This document shows, in pieces, positions 25,930-34,291 of a stretch of 64,000 nucleotides of DNA. Location: the NCBI RefSeq assembly GCF_019008365.1, contig NZ_JAHHUL010000008.1:62001-126000 (forward strand). The letters run 5' to 3'. The notes under the pieces were generated by a model. The model was not told the DNA's origin, searched no databases, and saw nothing but the letters and a program-made list of their open reading frames with translations. This stretch comes from Phosphitispora fastidiosa. Its GTDB lineage: Bacteria > Bacillota > Thermincolia > Thermincolales > UBA2595. How positions within the stretch are numbered: the first letter of the stretch is position 1; each line of letters begins with the position of its first letter. Position numbers and translations under genes: made by a program.

Positions 25930-27882
25930 TTAATTAATTTTCAGGGTGTTGATTTCCTCCATAGAACTCAGGTCATGTGCCTTAATTGCCGCCCTGGAGA
26001 CAGTGTACAGGGTGTTGCCGATATATATGGCGCGTTCCACGTTACTTTCACTGTCATACCACCCATGTCCCGATTTAATGATATCAGCTTCGGGAATATG
26101 GGTGATCTTTCCTTTTAGAGTAAACCCGTTGATTAGGTCAAGGTTATACACATAGGCGCCCTGGAAGGCAAACCGGCCATATTCGGGCCAACCGTTTTTC
26201 TTATTTGAAACTGAACCGGTATTATCCAGTTCCATAACTGTTACCGGAAATGCCAGGAGGTTTCTTTCCCTGGAAAACAAGAGGGCTTTATGATTTCTCA
26301 GCAGTTCGGAGTCAGTACCCCGGTCACCGATTATTTCCTTGAATTTTTCCACCGGGTGGGCCACATCGGTGACATCAAAAACGGCTATTTTCATGCCCTG
26401 ATAAAAAGCCATGGTATTTGTTTCATTTCCATTCGGGTCTTTCATCCCCATTTCCACGGTATCCTTTCCAAAGCCGATGATGTGATTTTCATCATAGGGG
26501 TGGAGGTAGTCACTATAGCCCGGTATTTTCAGGGCGCCCAGTATTTTGGGCGACAGGGGTTCCTTCAGATCAAGCACAAACAGCGGGTCTACTTTCTTAA
26601 AGGTTACCATATAGGCACGGTCTCCCATAAACCTGACAGAATAAATCCTTTCCCCAGGGGCAATATCCTCAATTTTCCCGGTTATCTGGAGGCTGTCATT
26701 CAGGATATACAGGTTGTTTTTTGAGGTATATTCATTATTGCGCCAAACTTCCCCCTTGGTAGTGGCGATACGAAAGTAACCATTGTGTTCATCCATGGAA
26801 AACTGGTTGAGAATCGAGCCCGGAACTTCACCTTTGCCCAGATACTTTGTGTGCCCGTCATTTAATTGGAACTTATAAACCATGGTCCCCAATTCATTCA
26901 TTTTGAGGTTGTGCTGTGACCGGGTTAAGGCTACATAGAGGTTTTTATCTGATGCATAAATATTCTCGCCGCTCCCCAGGTAGGTGGAGACCTCCATTTC
27001 CCTGTCAGGTTCATCCAGGTTTATTCCGGCAACCATAAGGTAATTGGGCTGCGGTTCTTCCGGGAAGTACCTGATATCAGGGAAATCTATACTTGTAAGT
27101 TTGTCAGTGCCCGCAGAATCCCGATAAGCAGGAGTCAGATAATTAGTGTCCAGGTTTGCTTCCTGCTGTTCCATGATATAGTAATAGTCAATCTGCTTAT
27201 TGGCCACCAGGTAAAGGGCGGAACCAATTTTCCGGGAAGATATATAATGCCCTTCCAGCTCTGTTTCCCGGAGTTTCTGAATATTTTCCCGGTCACTGAT
27301 ATCGTAAATTATAGTTTTTACTGTATTATAGGACTGTCCTTCAGGAAATGGTATCAGATATTGTGTATGTCCGATGACAACCATGTGCTTATCATCCACA
27401 TAAAGTTCCTGGGGCATAAAATTTTCATCATCGAAGTTTACCGTGTTAATTATTTCCATCTTATCTGCAGGGTGAGCACGGGCAATTATTATTTTTTGAT
27501 TATTGACCTGATAGATGTACCTTCCGTCTGTCTTAATGACATCTGCCTCATCCACCCCCCGGACCTGGACATTGGTGCCGGAATACTCCTTATTTACGCT
27601 CTCTGCCTGATCCGCAGCCACTGTGTTTTGCATTGCATCATCAGAAATGCTCATCTTCATACTCTTCATGCCGTTATAAAAATACTCGCTGAAAGTCCGC
27701 TTATCTTTGAGGAGTTCCCTGAGGTTTTCCAGTGACCCTACCACAGGGAGTGGAGTCACCTCGGCAGCAGGTTCTTCTCCCAGCGGGTCAGACTGGTCTC
27801 CGGCATTTGTCAGGGTTGCGGTGAACATCAGAAATACCAGCATCACCAGTACAGGGTAAATTCGCAGCAGTACTTTGTTCAT
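25930..27882 (-). CDS. Secreted beta-propeller domain protein
   Basis: This 650-residue exported protein starts with a signal peptide (KVLLRIYPVLVMLVFLMFT, cleavage near TNAG). The rest resembles the secreted beta-propeller family (Beta_propel), with motifs such as SGTNVQVRGVDEADVIKTDGRYIYQ, YVALTRS and DRAYMVTFKKVDPLFVLDLKEP. No membrane anchor or lipobox is seen, so it should be extracytoplasmic. Function in the family is poorly known. It is monocistronic. Confidence 0.82.
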   Translation of the reverse strand: MNKVLLRIYPVLVMLVFLMFTATLTNAGDQSDPLGEEPAAEVTPLPVVGSLENLRELLKDKRTFSEYFYNGMKSMKMSISDDAMQNTVAADQAESVNKEYSGTNVQVRGVDEADVIKTDGRYIYQVNNQKIIIARAHPADKMEIINTVNFDDENFMPQELYVDDKHMVVIGHTQYLIPFPEGQSYNTVKTIIYDISDRENIQKLRETELEGHYISSRKIGSALYLVANKQIDYYYIMEQQEANLDTNYLTPAYRDSAGTDKLTSIDFPDIRYFPEEPQPNYLMVAGINLDEPDREMEVSTYLGSGENIYASDKNLYVALTRSQHNLKMNELGTMVYKFQLNDGHTKYLGKGEVPGSILNQFSMDEHNGYFRIATTKGEVWRNNEYTSKNNLYILNDSLQITGKIEDIAPGERIYSVRFMGDRAYMVTFKKVDPLFVLDLKEPLSPKILGALKIPGYSDYLHPYDENHIIGFGKDTVEMGMKDPNGNETNTMAFYQGMKIAVFDVTDVAHPVEKFKEIIGDRGTDSELLRNHKALLFSRERNLLAFPVTVMELDNTGSVSNKKNGWPEYGRFAFQGAYVYNLDLINGFTLKGKITHIPEADIIKSGHGWYDSESNVERAIYIGNTLYTVSRAAIKAHDLSSMEEINTLKIN

Positions 27883-28122
27883 TTAAATCCCTCCCACCAA
27901 TTTGCTAACGGTCATTTCCAGAACCAACCATTGCAGTAAAGTTAATTATTTGACGTTATTCACCCTATATTTGTTTCACCAAATCCTTCCGGCCGTTCAA
28001 ATAAGAGAGCGGCCCTAATTTTATGTAAATTCTTGCTGTGATATTATTTGAGTTACCTTCTGTTTTGGGTTTGCATAAATTATATATGTAAAGTAAAAAT
28101 AGATTGTTTCAGAGGTGTAATT

Positions 28123-29457
28123 ATGTCATATCACGATGTTTTACTGATTAACCCGCCGTCAAGGCAAAGAGAGTTTTATGAACATCTTGGCTTAGGTTAT
28201 CTGGCAGCCTGTCTCAGAAAACAGAATGTTGATGTTAAAATTCTGAATATGCCTCATTGGATGGCTCCCCGGGCCTTACAGGAAGTTAAAAAGTATTCCT
28301 GCAAACTGGTTGGGGTCAGTATTCCATTCCAGAGGAGCGCACGACAGGCCTTTAGTTTTATTTCCCGCCTCAAAAGGGAGGGCTTTGAGGCGGCACATGT
28401 GGCGGTAGGTGGTATCTACCCATCCTTTGCTTATGAAGAGATTCTGGATCAATTTCCCGCTGTGGATTCGGTTGTTATCGGTGAAGGTGAAGAAACCATA
28501 GTAGAGCTGGCAGAAGCCATAATCAGGAACAGTGACTGGAAGAAAATAAGAGGGATAGCATTCCGTGGGCAGGAAAACATTGTGACAACAGAGTTACGCC
28601 CCCTCATTGAGGATCTGGATACCGTGCCATTTCCGGAACGTGATACCCTTCCGGAAGTATTGGAGAAACTGGAACATGCGCCGGTGCTTTCTTCTAGAGG
28701 CTGCTATGGCAGGTGCACTTTTTGCAGTGTGGTGCCTTTCTTTAAAAAATTCGGCACAACACTGAGGATGCGCAGCAGCGCCAACGTCATTGAGGAGTTG
28801 GAATTCCTGTATCACAATTACGGGGTTCGAAATGTGGATTTTAATGATGCCAATTTTATTGGCGGGAAGGGACGTGGCTTTCGCCGGGCCCGGGAGATAG
28901 CGGAACTAATCCTGAGCAAAAACATGGATTTGAAGTTCGGAATCCAGTGCAGGCCAAATGAAATCGACCTGGAACTGTTCAGCATTTTAAAAAGAGCGGG
29001 TCTCAGTAAAGTGTTCGTGGGAATAGAATCAGGTTCCCAGGCAATGCTGGAACGGTTTCAGAAGGACATTACAGTTGAAGAAAACCTGAAGGCCCTGGAA
29101 ACTCTGGGTAAACTGGATCTAATCACATATATGGGATTCATAACCTTTGATGATAGATCAACTATGCAGGAATACAGAGAAAACATTGCCTTCATTCAAA
29201 AAGCTAAAAAGCTGATTCCGCAAAACGCGCTTTTTTATGACCTGGGAACCAAACTTCTCCCCCTGGCCGGCACAGACGCCGAAAAAAACATGAAGAATAG
29301 AGGAATCTTGATTGGGAATTCCCTCAAATTTGATTATAAAATGGATGACCCCAAACTGAATTTATTTTATGGCGCTATAAAGGTTAAAGAGGACATTTCC
29401 AGGATCGGGAGAAGGCTGGGAGAAGCTGATAAGGAATGGACTAAAGAAAAGCCTTAA
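28123..29457 (+). CDS. B12-binding-type radical SAM protein
   Basis: This 444-residue class-B-like radical SAM protein has an N-terminal Rossmann-like B12-binding-type domain (DVLLINPPSRQREFYEHLGLGYLAA), GGIYPSFAYEE, VVIGEGEETI, and then C194-x3-C198-x2-C201 (RGCYGRCTFCS). IESGSQAMLERFQKDITVEEN follows in the barrel. The ATG at 28123 follows AGAGGTG. It is distinct from the four radical SAM genes at 57-64 kb. It is followed by a methyltransferase gene. The substrate is unknown. Confidence 0.85.
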   Translation: MSYHDVLLINPPSRQREFYEHLGLGYLAACLRKQNVDVKILNMPHWMAPRALQEVKKYSCKLVGVSIPFQRSARQAFSFISRLKREGFEAAHVAVGGIYPSFAYEEILDQFPAVDSVVIGEGEETIVELAEAIIRNSDWKKIRGIAFRGQENIVTTELRPLIEDLDTVPFPERDTLPEVLEKLEHAPVLSSRGCYGRCTFCSVVPFFKKFGTTLRMRSSANVIEELEFLYHNYGVRNVDFNDANFIGGKGRGFRRAREIAELILSKNMDLKFGIQCRPNEIDLELFSILKRAGLSKVFVGIESGSQAMLERFQKDITVEENLKALETLGKLDLITYMGFITFDDRSTMQEYRENIAFIQKAKKLIPQNALFYDLGTKLLPLAGTDAEKNMKNRGILIGNSLKFDYKMDDPKLNLFYGAIKVKEDISRIGRRLGEADKEWTKEKP

Positions 29458-29565
29458 ATCATTTAGGTGGAGATGTAAAAAAAAAAATGTTTCAGAATAA
29501 GGGGCATTTCAGCTCCTTTTTCGTATTATGGGAGAAAAAGATAGTTATTTGGAAGGGAGATCCGT

Positions 29566-30300
29566 ATGGAAAAAGACGCCGTATCAATACTTTGCAGCCC
29601 TGAGACCGGGGCAGGACTGCAACTGGTCTCGGAGGAGGTTCCAGGGAGGAGGGGGCGGGAGGCGCTGGTGGACAGCGGGACAGGCAAGAAGTTTGTGGTA
29701 CGCGAGGGTATCCCCCTTTTATTAAAAGATGATCAGATTACCGGAGAAGGCAAAAAGACCCGCGCCTTTTACAATGTAATAGCCCCGCTTTACAATGTGC
29801 TTCATGAACTACAGGGCCGTAGAAAAGGGGGCGAAAGGAAACTGCGTCAAAAGATCCTCAGTCCCCTGGAGATAGGTGAGGGCAACAAAGTCCTGGAGGT
29901 TTCAGTGGGCACAGGCAGTAACCTACCATACCTTCCGCCAAATGCCAATTACTATGGGGTGGACATTTCATTCCCAATGCTCAGGCAGTGCGCTAAGCTG
30001 CTGAAAAGACACGGAATTTCAGGCAATTTGGTTTTAGGAGCAGCCGAATACCTGCCCTTTAAGGACAATGTATTTGATTGCGTGTTTAATGTATGTGGCT
30101 TCAGACTTTTTAATGACAAATCAAGGGCTATGGGAGAAATGGTCAGGGTGGCTAAACCTGGAGCGAGAATCCTCATTGCAGACCAGAAAAGGAGTGGTGT
30201 TCCCCTGGATCTGATACCCCGCTCGGCATCCCCGGCAAATGTTTCTGAGATAGAGGAATGGGAGTTATATTGCATGGTGTTCAGGAAAAAGCACTTGTAA
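29566..30300 (+). CDS. Class I SAM-dependent methyltransferase with Trm112-like N-terminus
   Basis: This 244-residue protein has an N-terminal segment of about 60 residues like a Trm112/zinc-ribbon-derived domain (SILCSPETGAGLQL...FVVREGIPLLL), without obvious zinc cysteines. A Methyltransf_11-type domain follows with VLEVSVGTGSN, NYYGVDIS, EYLPFKDNVFDCVFNVCGF and KPGARILIADQ. It could act with the upstream radical SAM protein. The ATG follows GGGAG. Specificity is not visible. Confidence 0.8.
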   Translation: MEKDAVSILCSPETGAGLQLVSEEVPGRRGREALVDSGTGKKFVVREGIPLLLKDDQITGEGKKTRAFYNVIAPLYNVLHELQGRRKGGERKLRQKILSPLEIGEGNKVLEVSVGTGSNLPYLPPNANYYGVDISFPMLRQCAKLLKRHGISGNLVLGAAEYLPFKDNVFDCVFNVCGFRLFNDKSRAMGEMVRVAKPGARILIADQKRSGVPLDLIPRSASPANVSEIEEWELYCMVFRKKHL

Positions 30301-30404
30301 AATACTTGAAATGTAACCTTTCGTAAAACCTTAACATAATATTTAGTGAAGAACTGAAACAACTTAGCCCAAATTTATTAAATTCTTTGAAGGAGGGTAA
30401 TCAA

Positions 30405-30503
30405 ATGTCTGTTAATACCCAGGAATTTGGATGGACCGCACCGTTTTTTCTTTTCCTGATCCTGATCCTTCTGTGGGCAGGGGTAGACGGTGGTTGCTGG
30501 TAA
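30405..30503 (+). CDS. Hydrophobic micropeptide, array copy 1 (32 aa)
   Basis: This 32-codon gene has a strong ribosome site (AAGGAGGG). The peptide has a polar N-terminus (MSVNTQEFGWTAPF), a hydrophobic core FFLFLILILLW and the end GVDGGCW. It is nearly identical in DNA to the next copy across the core, showing recent duplication. It could be a membrane-inserted peptide, similar in scale to YjcZ-type sporulation peptides; no family is assigned. Confidence 0.75.
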   Translation: MSVNTQEFGWTAPFFLFLILILLWAGVDGGCW

Positions 30504-30557
30504 AATTACCAAAAAAACACATTTGTGAACATATCAAGCAGAAAGGAGGGTATTTAG

Positions 30558-30659
30558 ATGGCTGATGTGAAATCTCAACAATGGGGATGGACCGCACCGT
30601 TTTTTCTTTTCCTGATCCTGATTCTTCTGTGGGCAGGGGTGGATGGTGGTTTCTGGTAA
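30558..30659 (+). CDS. Hydrophobic micropeptide, array copy 2 (33 aa)
   Basis: This 33-codon gene has AAGGAGGG upstream. It encodes MADVKSQQWGWTAPF, the core FFLFLILILLW and the end GVDGGFW. It is the closest relative of copy 1 in DNA and of copy 4 in protein. It lies 54 bp after copy 1, so the two may share a transcript. Confidence 0.75.
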   Translation: MADVKSQQWGWTAPFFLFLILILLWAGVDGGFW

Positions 30660-30708
30660 AAACTGCTTAATTTAATAGGCAGGCTGAGGAACACTCTCAA
30701 GATATGCT

Positions 30709-30730
30709 CATAGTATAGTAGCAAAGGTCG
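30709..30730 (+). promoter_or_regulatory. Shared leader with sigma-E/K-like -10, copy 3
   Basis: CATAGTATA matches the CATAnnnTA pattern of sporulation sigma-K -10 elements. The sequence continues GTAGCAAAGGTCGG and recurs upstream of copy 4 at 30978. An AC pair lies about 16 bp upstream, where the loose -35 would be. This is inference from a short motif. Confidence 0.35.
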
Positions 30731-30767
30731 GTAATTAAAATAATTATTTAGCAAAGGGGGACGTAAA

Positions 30768-30866
30768 ATGGCAGACGGAATCTTTGGCGGAGGCGCTACA
30801 TTTCCATTTTTCCTGTTTTTGATTCTGATACTCCTGTGGGGAGGAGTAGATGGCGGTTTCTGGTAA
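30768..30866 (+). CDS. Hydrophobic micropeptide, array copy 3 (32 aa)
   Basis: This 32-codon gene encodes MADGIFGGGATFPF, the core FFLFLILILLW and the end GVDGGFW. The N-terminus differs from copies 1, 2 and 4 (Gly-rich instead of the SQQW type) while the hydrophobic half is kept, so the core is what selection preserves. The ribosome site is AAAGGGGG. Confidence 0.75.
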   Translation: MADGIFGGGATFPFFLFLILILLWGGVDGGFW

Positions 30867-30904
30867 AATTACCGCCTGTTAAACTGATATATTTTATATC
30901 CCAG

Positions 30905-30940
30905 TGATCAGGCCCGCTTATTGTTAAGCGGGCCTGATCA
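30905..30940 (+). terminator. Perfect hairpin after micropeptide copy 3
   Basis: A perfect 16-bp inverted repeat (30905-30920/30925-30940) with a 4-base loop lies 38 bp after the stop codon. There is little T-run downstream. It separates copies 1-3 from copy 4. Confidence 0.65.
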
Positions 30941-30977
30941 TGAATGTGCAGTCGATGAACCTTTTAAGAAATTTAAA

Positions 30978-30998
30978 CATAGTATGTAGCAAAGGTCG
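30978..30998 (+). promoter_or_regulatory. Shared leader upstream of micropeptide copy 4
   Basis: CATAGTATG followed by TAGCAAAGGTCG repeats the leader found at 30709-30730. Its conservation between two paralogues, apart from the genes themselves, suggests a promoter or regulatory site. Confidence 0.35.
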
Positions 30999-31041
30999 AT
31001 AGGGTATCAATTTAAGATTATTCCTGAAAGGAGGCAAAGGA

Positions 31042-31143
31042 ATGGCTGATTTAAAATCCCAGCAGTGGGGGGCAACCGCACCGTTTTTTCTCTTCCTGAT
31101 CCTCATTCTCCTGTGGGCAGGAGTAGATGGCGGTTTTTGGTAG
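31042..31143 (+). CDS. Hydrophobic micropeptide, array copy 4 (33 aa)
   Basis: This 33-codon gene encodes MADLKSQQWGATAPF, the core FFLFLILILLW and the end GVDGGFW, with TAG as stop. Its DNA differs from copy 2 mainly at third codon positions, which indicates selection on the peptide. The ribosome site is AAAGGAGG. Confidence 0.75.
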   Translation: MADLKSQQWGATAPFFLFLILILLWAGVDGGFW

Positions 31144-31204
31144 AAACGGATCATTAAAGTAATATCGATATCAAGCATGTCATAGGCTAAACCGGTTATT
31201 AAAG

Positions 31205-31223
31205 CCCCGGAGCCATTCCGGGG
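31205..31223 (+). terminator. Short GC hairpin between micropeptide copies 4 and 5
   Basis: CCCCGG and CCGGGG pair around a 7-base loop and are followed by TTTACAATTCTT. It is a plausible weak terminator after copy 4. Confidence 0.5.
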
Positions 31224-31254
31224 TTTACAATTCTTACGAAGGAGGTGAATGTTA

Positions 31255-31350
31255 ATGGCTGACGGGTGTGGAATAGGCGGCAATAATTTCCCGATTTTCC
31301 TTTTCCTGATTCTGATTCTTTTATGGTCAGGAGTTGATGGCTGCTGGTAA
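31255..31350 (+). CDS. Hydrophobic micropeptide, array copy 5 (31 aa)
   Basis: This 31-codon gene encodes MADGCGIGGNNFPIF, the core FLFLILILLW and the end GVDGCW. It is the most diverged copy, with two cysteines, one in each polar flank; copy 1 has a single Cys near its end. It has a strong ribosome site (AAGGAGGTG). Confidence 0.75.
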   Translation: MADGCGIGGNNFPIFLFLILILLWSGVDGCW

Positions 31351-31360
31351 TAACCTTTTT

Positions 31361-31386
31361 TATCCGCTTCCTTAGTGAGGCGGATA
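31361..31386 (+). terminator. Terminator after the micropeptide array
   Basis: TATCCGC and GCGGATA pair around a 12-base loop, with TTTGTTTG following. It closes the array on its 3' side. The stretch 31387-31475 shows no gene. Confidence 0.55.
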
Positions 31387-31475
31387 TTTGTTTGATATAT
31401 AGCGGTGTAAAACTGAAATGTGTCAGGTGGCAGCAGCACCACGTATTCCGGATAACAAAGTTTGGTAAAAAACAA

Positions 31476-31500
31476 AGAACCGGCAGAGACTGCCGGTTCT
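31476..31500 (-). terminator. Terminator of the DUF2680-like gene
   Basis: AGAACCGGCA and TGCCGGTTCT form a perfect 10-bp stem with a 5-base loop. On the minus strand it is followed by TTGTTTTTTACC, a good T-run. Confidence 0.8.
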
Positions 31501-31529
31501 AAATTATTTCTGGTACACAATCCGGGTAT

Positions 31530-31913
31530 TTAATTAAGGATTCCGCCAGAACCCTGAAGATTAGCATTGGCGCCAAAGCCGCCCCTGAAGCCTGCTCCGC
31601 CACCGCAGCCGCCGCCGGCACCATAAGCGCCGCAGCCGCCGCCACCGTTTCTAAAACCGGCTCCCGGCAGGATGTCGTTTTCCTGGCGGTATTGTTCAGC
31701 CTGGTCCATCCTGTCTTTAATGGCTTGACCCTGGTCAGCGGTGATCTCTCCTGATTCCACATACTTGTCAACCAACTGCTTCCTCAATTCGACCATCTGC
31801 TTTTGCAGGTCAAGAACGTCCTGCTTTTGGGTATCCGTAAGGGCTGCAAAAGCCGGTACAGCAAAAGCCAGGACTAAAACAACGGTTAAGGCAATAAGAA
31901 GTTTATTTTTCAT
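31530..31913 (-). CDS. Secreted DUF2680-like protein
   Basis: This 127-residue exported protein has a signal peptide (KNKLLIALTVVLVLAFAVPAFA), then a helical region (LTDTQKQDVLDLQKQMVELRKQLVDKYVESGEI is its first part) and a Gly/Cys-rich tail (GGGGCGAYGAGGGCGGG). The helical part resembles the DUF2680/YckD family. The ATG at 31913 is chosen because AAGGAGGTG lies nine bases upstream; an in-frame GTG overlaps that site. The role is unknown. Confidence 0.75.
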   Translation of the reverse strand: MKNKLLIALTVVLVLAFAVPAFAALTDTQKQDVLDLQKQMVELRKQLVDKYVESGEITADQGQAIKDRMDQAEQYRQENDILPGAGFRNGGGGCGAYGAGGGCGGGAGFRGGFGANANLQGSGGILN

Positions 31914-32112
31914 GTTTGTTGTCACCTCCTTTTCAGCTAATACGAGACCGGATAAACTTTATGTTTCTTATATATTAAGTATAGCCAAATGTTGTGTGCA
32001 AAATGGGTTGAAATTGTTAAGAAATTGTGAATAATTGTTTCCATTACCTGCCGGAAGGTAATGATGCAGTAATTGTAGAAATAGTAGAAAAACCGCCGGA
32101 AGGAGGTAATTT

Positions 32113-32313
32113 ATGTCGCCAGCGTCAATTAAAATTAACCCTGACCTTTGTAAAAAGTGTGGGTTATGTGTTTGTTTCTGTCCGCAAAAAGTACTCACAG
32201 GGACGCCGGGAGAACTTCCTAAAGTTCAAGCTGTGGAAAAATGCGCCGGCTGCCTGGCTTGTTTCGATAGGTGTCCTGATTTTGCCATCGAAGTGGAGGT
32301 GCAGGGGTCTTGA
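32113..32313 (+). CDS. korD: 2x[4Fe-4S] ferredoxin, delta subunit of the 2-oxoacid oxidoreductase
   Basis: This 66-residue ferredoxin has two CxxCxxCxxxC motifs: CKKCGLCVCFCP and CAGCLACFDRCP. It is the first gene of a four-gene operon and passes electrons from the ThDP enzyme to the ferredoxin pool. The start ATG follows GGAGG. It overlaps the alpha subunit gene by 4 bp (TTGA). Confidence 0.88.
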   Translation: MSPASIKINPDLCKKCGLCVCFCPQKVLTGTPGELPKVQAVEKCAGCLACFDRCPDFAIEVEVQGS

Positions 32314-33440
32314 ATTTGGATGAAAAACTGTTTTTGCAGGGTAACGAGGCTTGCGTCCGGGGAGCCCTTGCCGCCGGCGCTGCCTTTTATGCCGGATACC
32401 CTATCAGCCCGTCTACTGAAATTGCGGAACTTTGTTCTCAAATGCTTCCTGAACATGGAGGTGTTTTTATCCAGATGGAGGATGAAATTGCTTCAATTGC
32501 TGCAGTTATCGGGGCCAGTCTCGGAGGGATGAAAGCCTTTACTGCTACCAGCGGCCCCGGGTTTTCCCTAATGCAGGAAAACCTGGGGATGGCGGTTATG
32601 GCAGAGATACCCTGTGTAATTATAAACGTCCAGCGTTTTGGGCCGGCGACAGGTATTGCCACCAAGCCGGCACAGGCTGATGTGATGCAGTCCCGCTATG
32701 GGACGCATGGGGATTATGAAATCATTGTTCTGGTGCCCAGCTCAGTACAGGAGTGTTATGAACTGACATTGGAGGCCTTTAATCTGGCAGAGCGTTTCCG
32801 TACCCCGGTGATACTTCTTTCAGATGCTGCGTTGGCTCACCTGAGAGAACAGGTAGTAATACCAGGTGACCCGATGGTTGTGGATCGCAATAAACCCGGC
32901 TGCCCTCCCGGGGAATACCTTCCATACGGTCCGGGGCCGAATCTGATACCGCCCATGGCGGCTTATGGCAGTCCCCACATTATGCGGGTTACCGGATTGG
33001 TTCATGATGAAAGAGGTTATTCCACCGCAGACAATGAGACTGCTGATAACCTGCTGCGCAGGCTGGCAGGCAAAATAAAGAATTATTCGGCTGAGCTGCC
33101 ACAGCCTCTGTATTGGGGTGATCAGGATGCGGAGATACTCTTGGTTGCCTATGGTGTTGTGACCAGGGCAGCCCGGGCTGCTGTGGTAAAAGCCCGGGAA
33201 GCGGGTATTTCTGTAGGTCTCCTGCAGTTACGGACATTATGGCCATTCCCCGACCAGGCAGTTGCCGGATACCTGGGAAAAGTTAAGCAGGCGCTTGTTC
33301 CTGAAATGAATCTGGGTCAGGTGGTCCGTGAAGTCAGGCGGGTTAATGAAGGAAAAGCAGAGATTCACCTGCTTTCACGCACAGATGCCGGAATAATTAC
33401 TCCGGAACAGATTGTCCAAAAACTGCGGGAGGTGGTATAA
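32310..33440 (+). CDS. korA: 2-oxoacid:ferredoxin oxidoreductase, alpha subunit
   Basis: This 376-residue subunit has the pyrimidine-binding ThDP-type domain (GYPISPSTEIAE, FIQMEDEIASIAAVIGASLGG, TATSGPGFSLMQENLG) and transketolase-like C-terminal parts (ILLVAYGVVTRAARAAV, LLQLRTLWPFP). It starts with TTG overlapping the ferredoxin stop. The layout is that of 2-oxoglutarate or branched-chain 2-oxoacid enzymes (KorA/VorB). Substrate choice among 2-oxoglutarate, branched-chain and other 2-oxoacids is not resolvable by eye. Confidence 0.88.
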   Translation: MNLDEKLFLQGNEACVRGALAAGAAFYAGYPISPSTEIAELCSQMLPEHGGVFIQMEDEIASIAAVIGASLGGMKAFTATSGPGFSLMQENLGMAVMAEIPCVIINVQRFGPATGIATKPAQADVMQSRYGTHGDYEIIVLVPSSVQECYELTLEAFNLAERFRTPVILLSDAALAHLREQVVIPGDPMVVDRNKPGCPPGEYLPYGPGPNLIPPMAAYGSPHIMRVTGLVHDERGYSTADNETADNLLRRLAGKIKNYSAELPQPLYWGDQDAEILLVAYGVVTRAARAAVVKAREAGISVGLLQLRTLWPFPDQAVAGYLGKVKQALVPEMNLGQVVREVRRVNEGKAEIHLLSRTDAGIITPEQIVQKLREVV

Positions 33441-34291
33441 TGGCCGGTTACAGTTACCGTGATTATATCGCCTGGGAGCGGCTGCCTCACCTCTGGTGTC
33501 CCGGGTGCGGTCACGGTATCATTCTTAAGGCCCTGGCAGGGGCGCTGGCAGAACTCGGCCTGCCTCCGGAAAAGACCTTGCTGGCAACCGGAATCGGTTG
33601 TGCGGGGCGCAGCGGAGACTATGTGACCTGCCACCGGTTCCAGGGGACCCATGGACGCACCCTGGCTTTTGCGACCGGAGCGAAACTGGCCCGACCGGAA
33701 ATGAAGGTTGTCTGTGTGATGGGTGATGGCGATGCTGCAGCCATCGGTGGAAACCACCTCTTGCACGCTGCCCGGCGGAACATGGACGTGACAGCGGTGG
33801 TTTCCAATAATTTTAACTATGGGATGACCGGGGGGCAGTACTCGCCGCTTACGCCTGCTGACAGCATTTCGAGTACTTCCCGTCAGGGCACGGTTGATGC
33901 ACCTATGGATATCTGTTCCCTGGCAAACTGGGCGGGGGCCAACTATGTTGCCAGGTCCACCGTATACCATGTTACAGAATCGAAGCGTTTTCTCAGGGAG
34001 GCTCTGCAGAAAAAAGGGTTCTCACTGGTTGAAATAATCAGTAACTGCCCGACCTATTACGGTCGTTACAATAGGCTGGGGGCAGCTCTGGAAATGATGG
34101 ATTGGTTTAAACACAATGTGATTCCCTTGGAAAAACATCGGCAGCTGCCTGTTGAAGAACAGGTGAAATTCTTCTGGCGGGGCTGCCTCGCTGACCGCAG
34201 CAAACCAGGCTTCCTGGAGCGTTCAGGACATCAGGTGGAGGAAATGACACCTGATGCGGAGACTATTACCGGCGGGGGTGAAAGCCTATGA
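33440..34291 (+). CDS. korB: 2-oxoacid:ferredoxin oxidoreductase, beta subunit
   Basis: This 283-residue ThDP-binding subunit has WCPGCGHG near the N-terminus, GIGCAGRSGDYV, THGRTLAFATGAKLA and the ThDP/Mg motif GDGDAAAIGGNH...SNNFNYGMTGGQ. It is coupled to korA by a 1-bp overlap and to the gamma subunit by 4 bp. Together with alpha it makes the catalytic core that oxidatively decarboxylates a 2-oxoacid to an acyl-CoA. Confidence 0.9.
   Translation: MAGYSYRDYIAWERLPHLWCPGCGHGIILKALAGALAELGLPPEKTLLATGIGCAGRSGDYVTCHRFQGTHGRTLAFATGAKLARPEMKVVCVMGDGDAAAIGGNHLLHAARRNMDVTAVVSNNFNYGMTGGQYSPLTPADSISSTSRQGTVDAPMDICSLANWAGANYVARSTVYHVTESKRFLREALQKKGFSLVEIISNCPTYYGRYNRLGAALEMMDWFKHNVIPLEKHRQLPVEEQVKFFWRGCLADRSKPGFLERSGHQVEEMTPDAETITGGGESL

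Noticed and set aside
30405-31350. CRISPR-like array because of repeated units
   Set aside because: The repeats are coding, vary in spacing and sequence, and have separate ribosome sites; there is no short palindromic repeat with uniform spacers.
30924-31520. 198-codon minus-strand frame across micropeptide copies 4 and 5
   Set aside because: Repeated strings in it are the antisense of the micropeptide cores, and it has no ribosome site; five plus-strand genes with strong ribosome sites explain the DNA.
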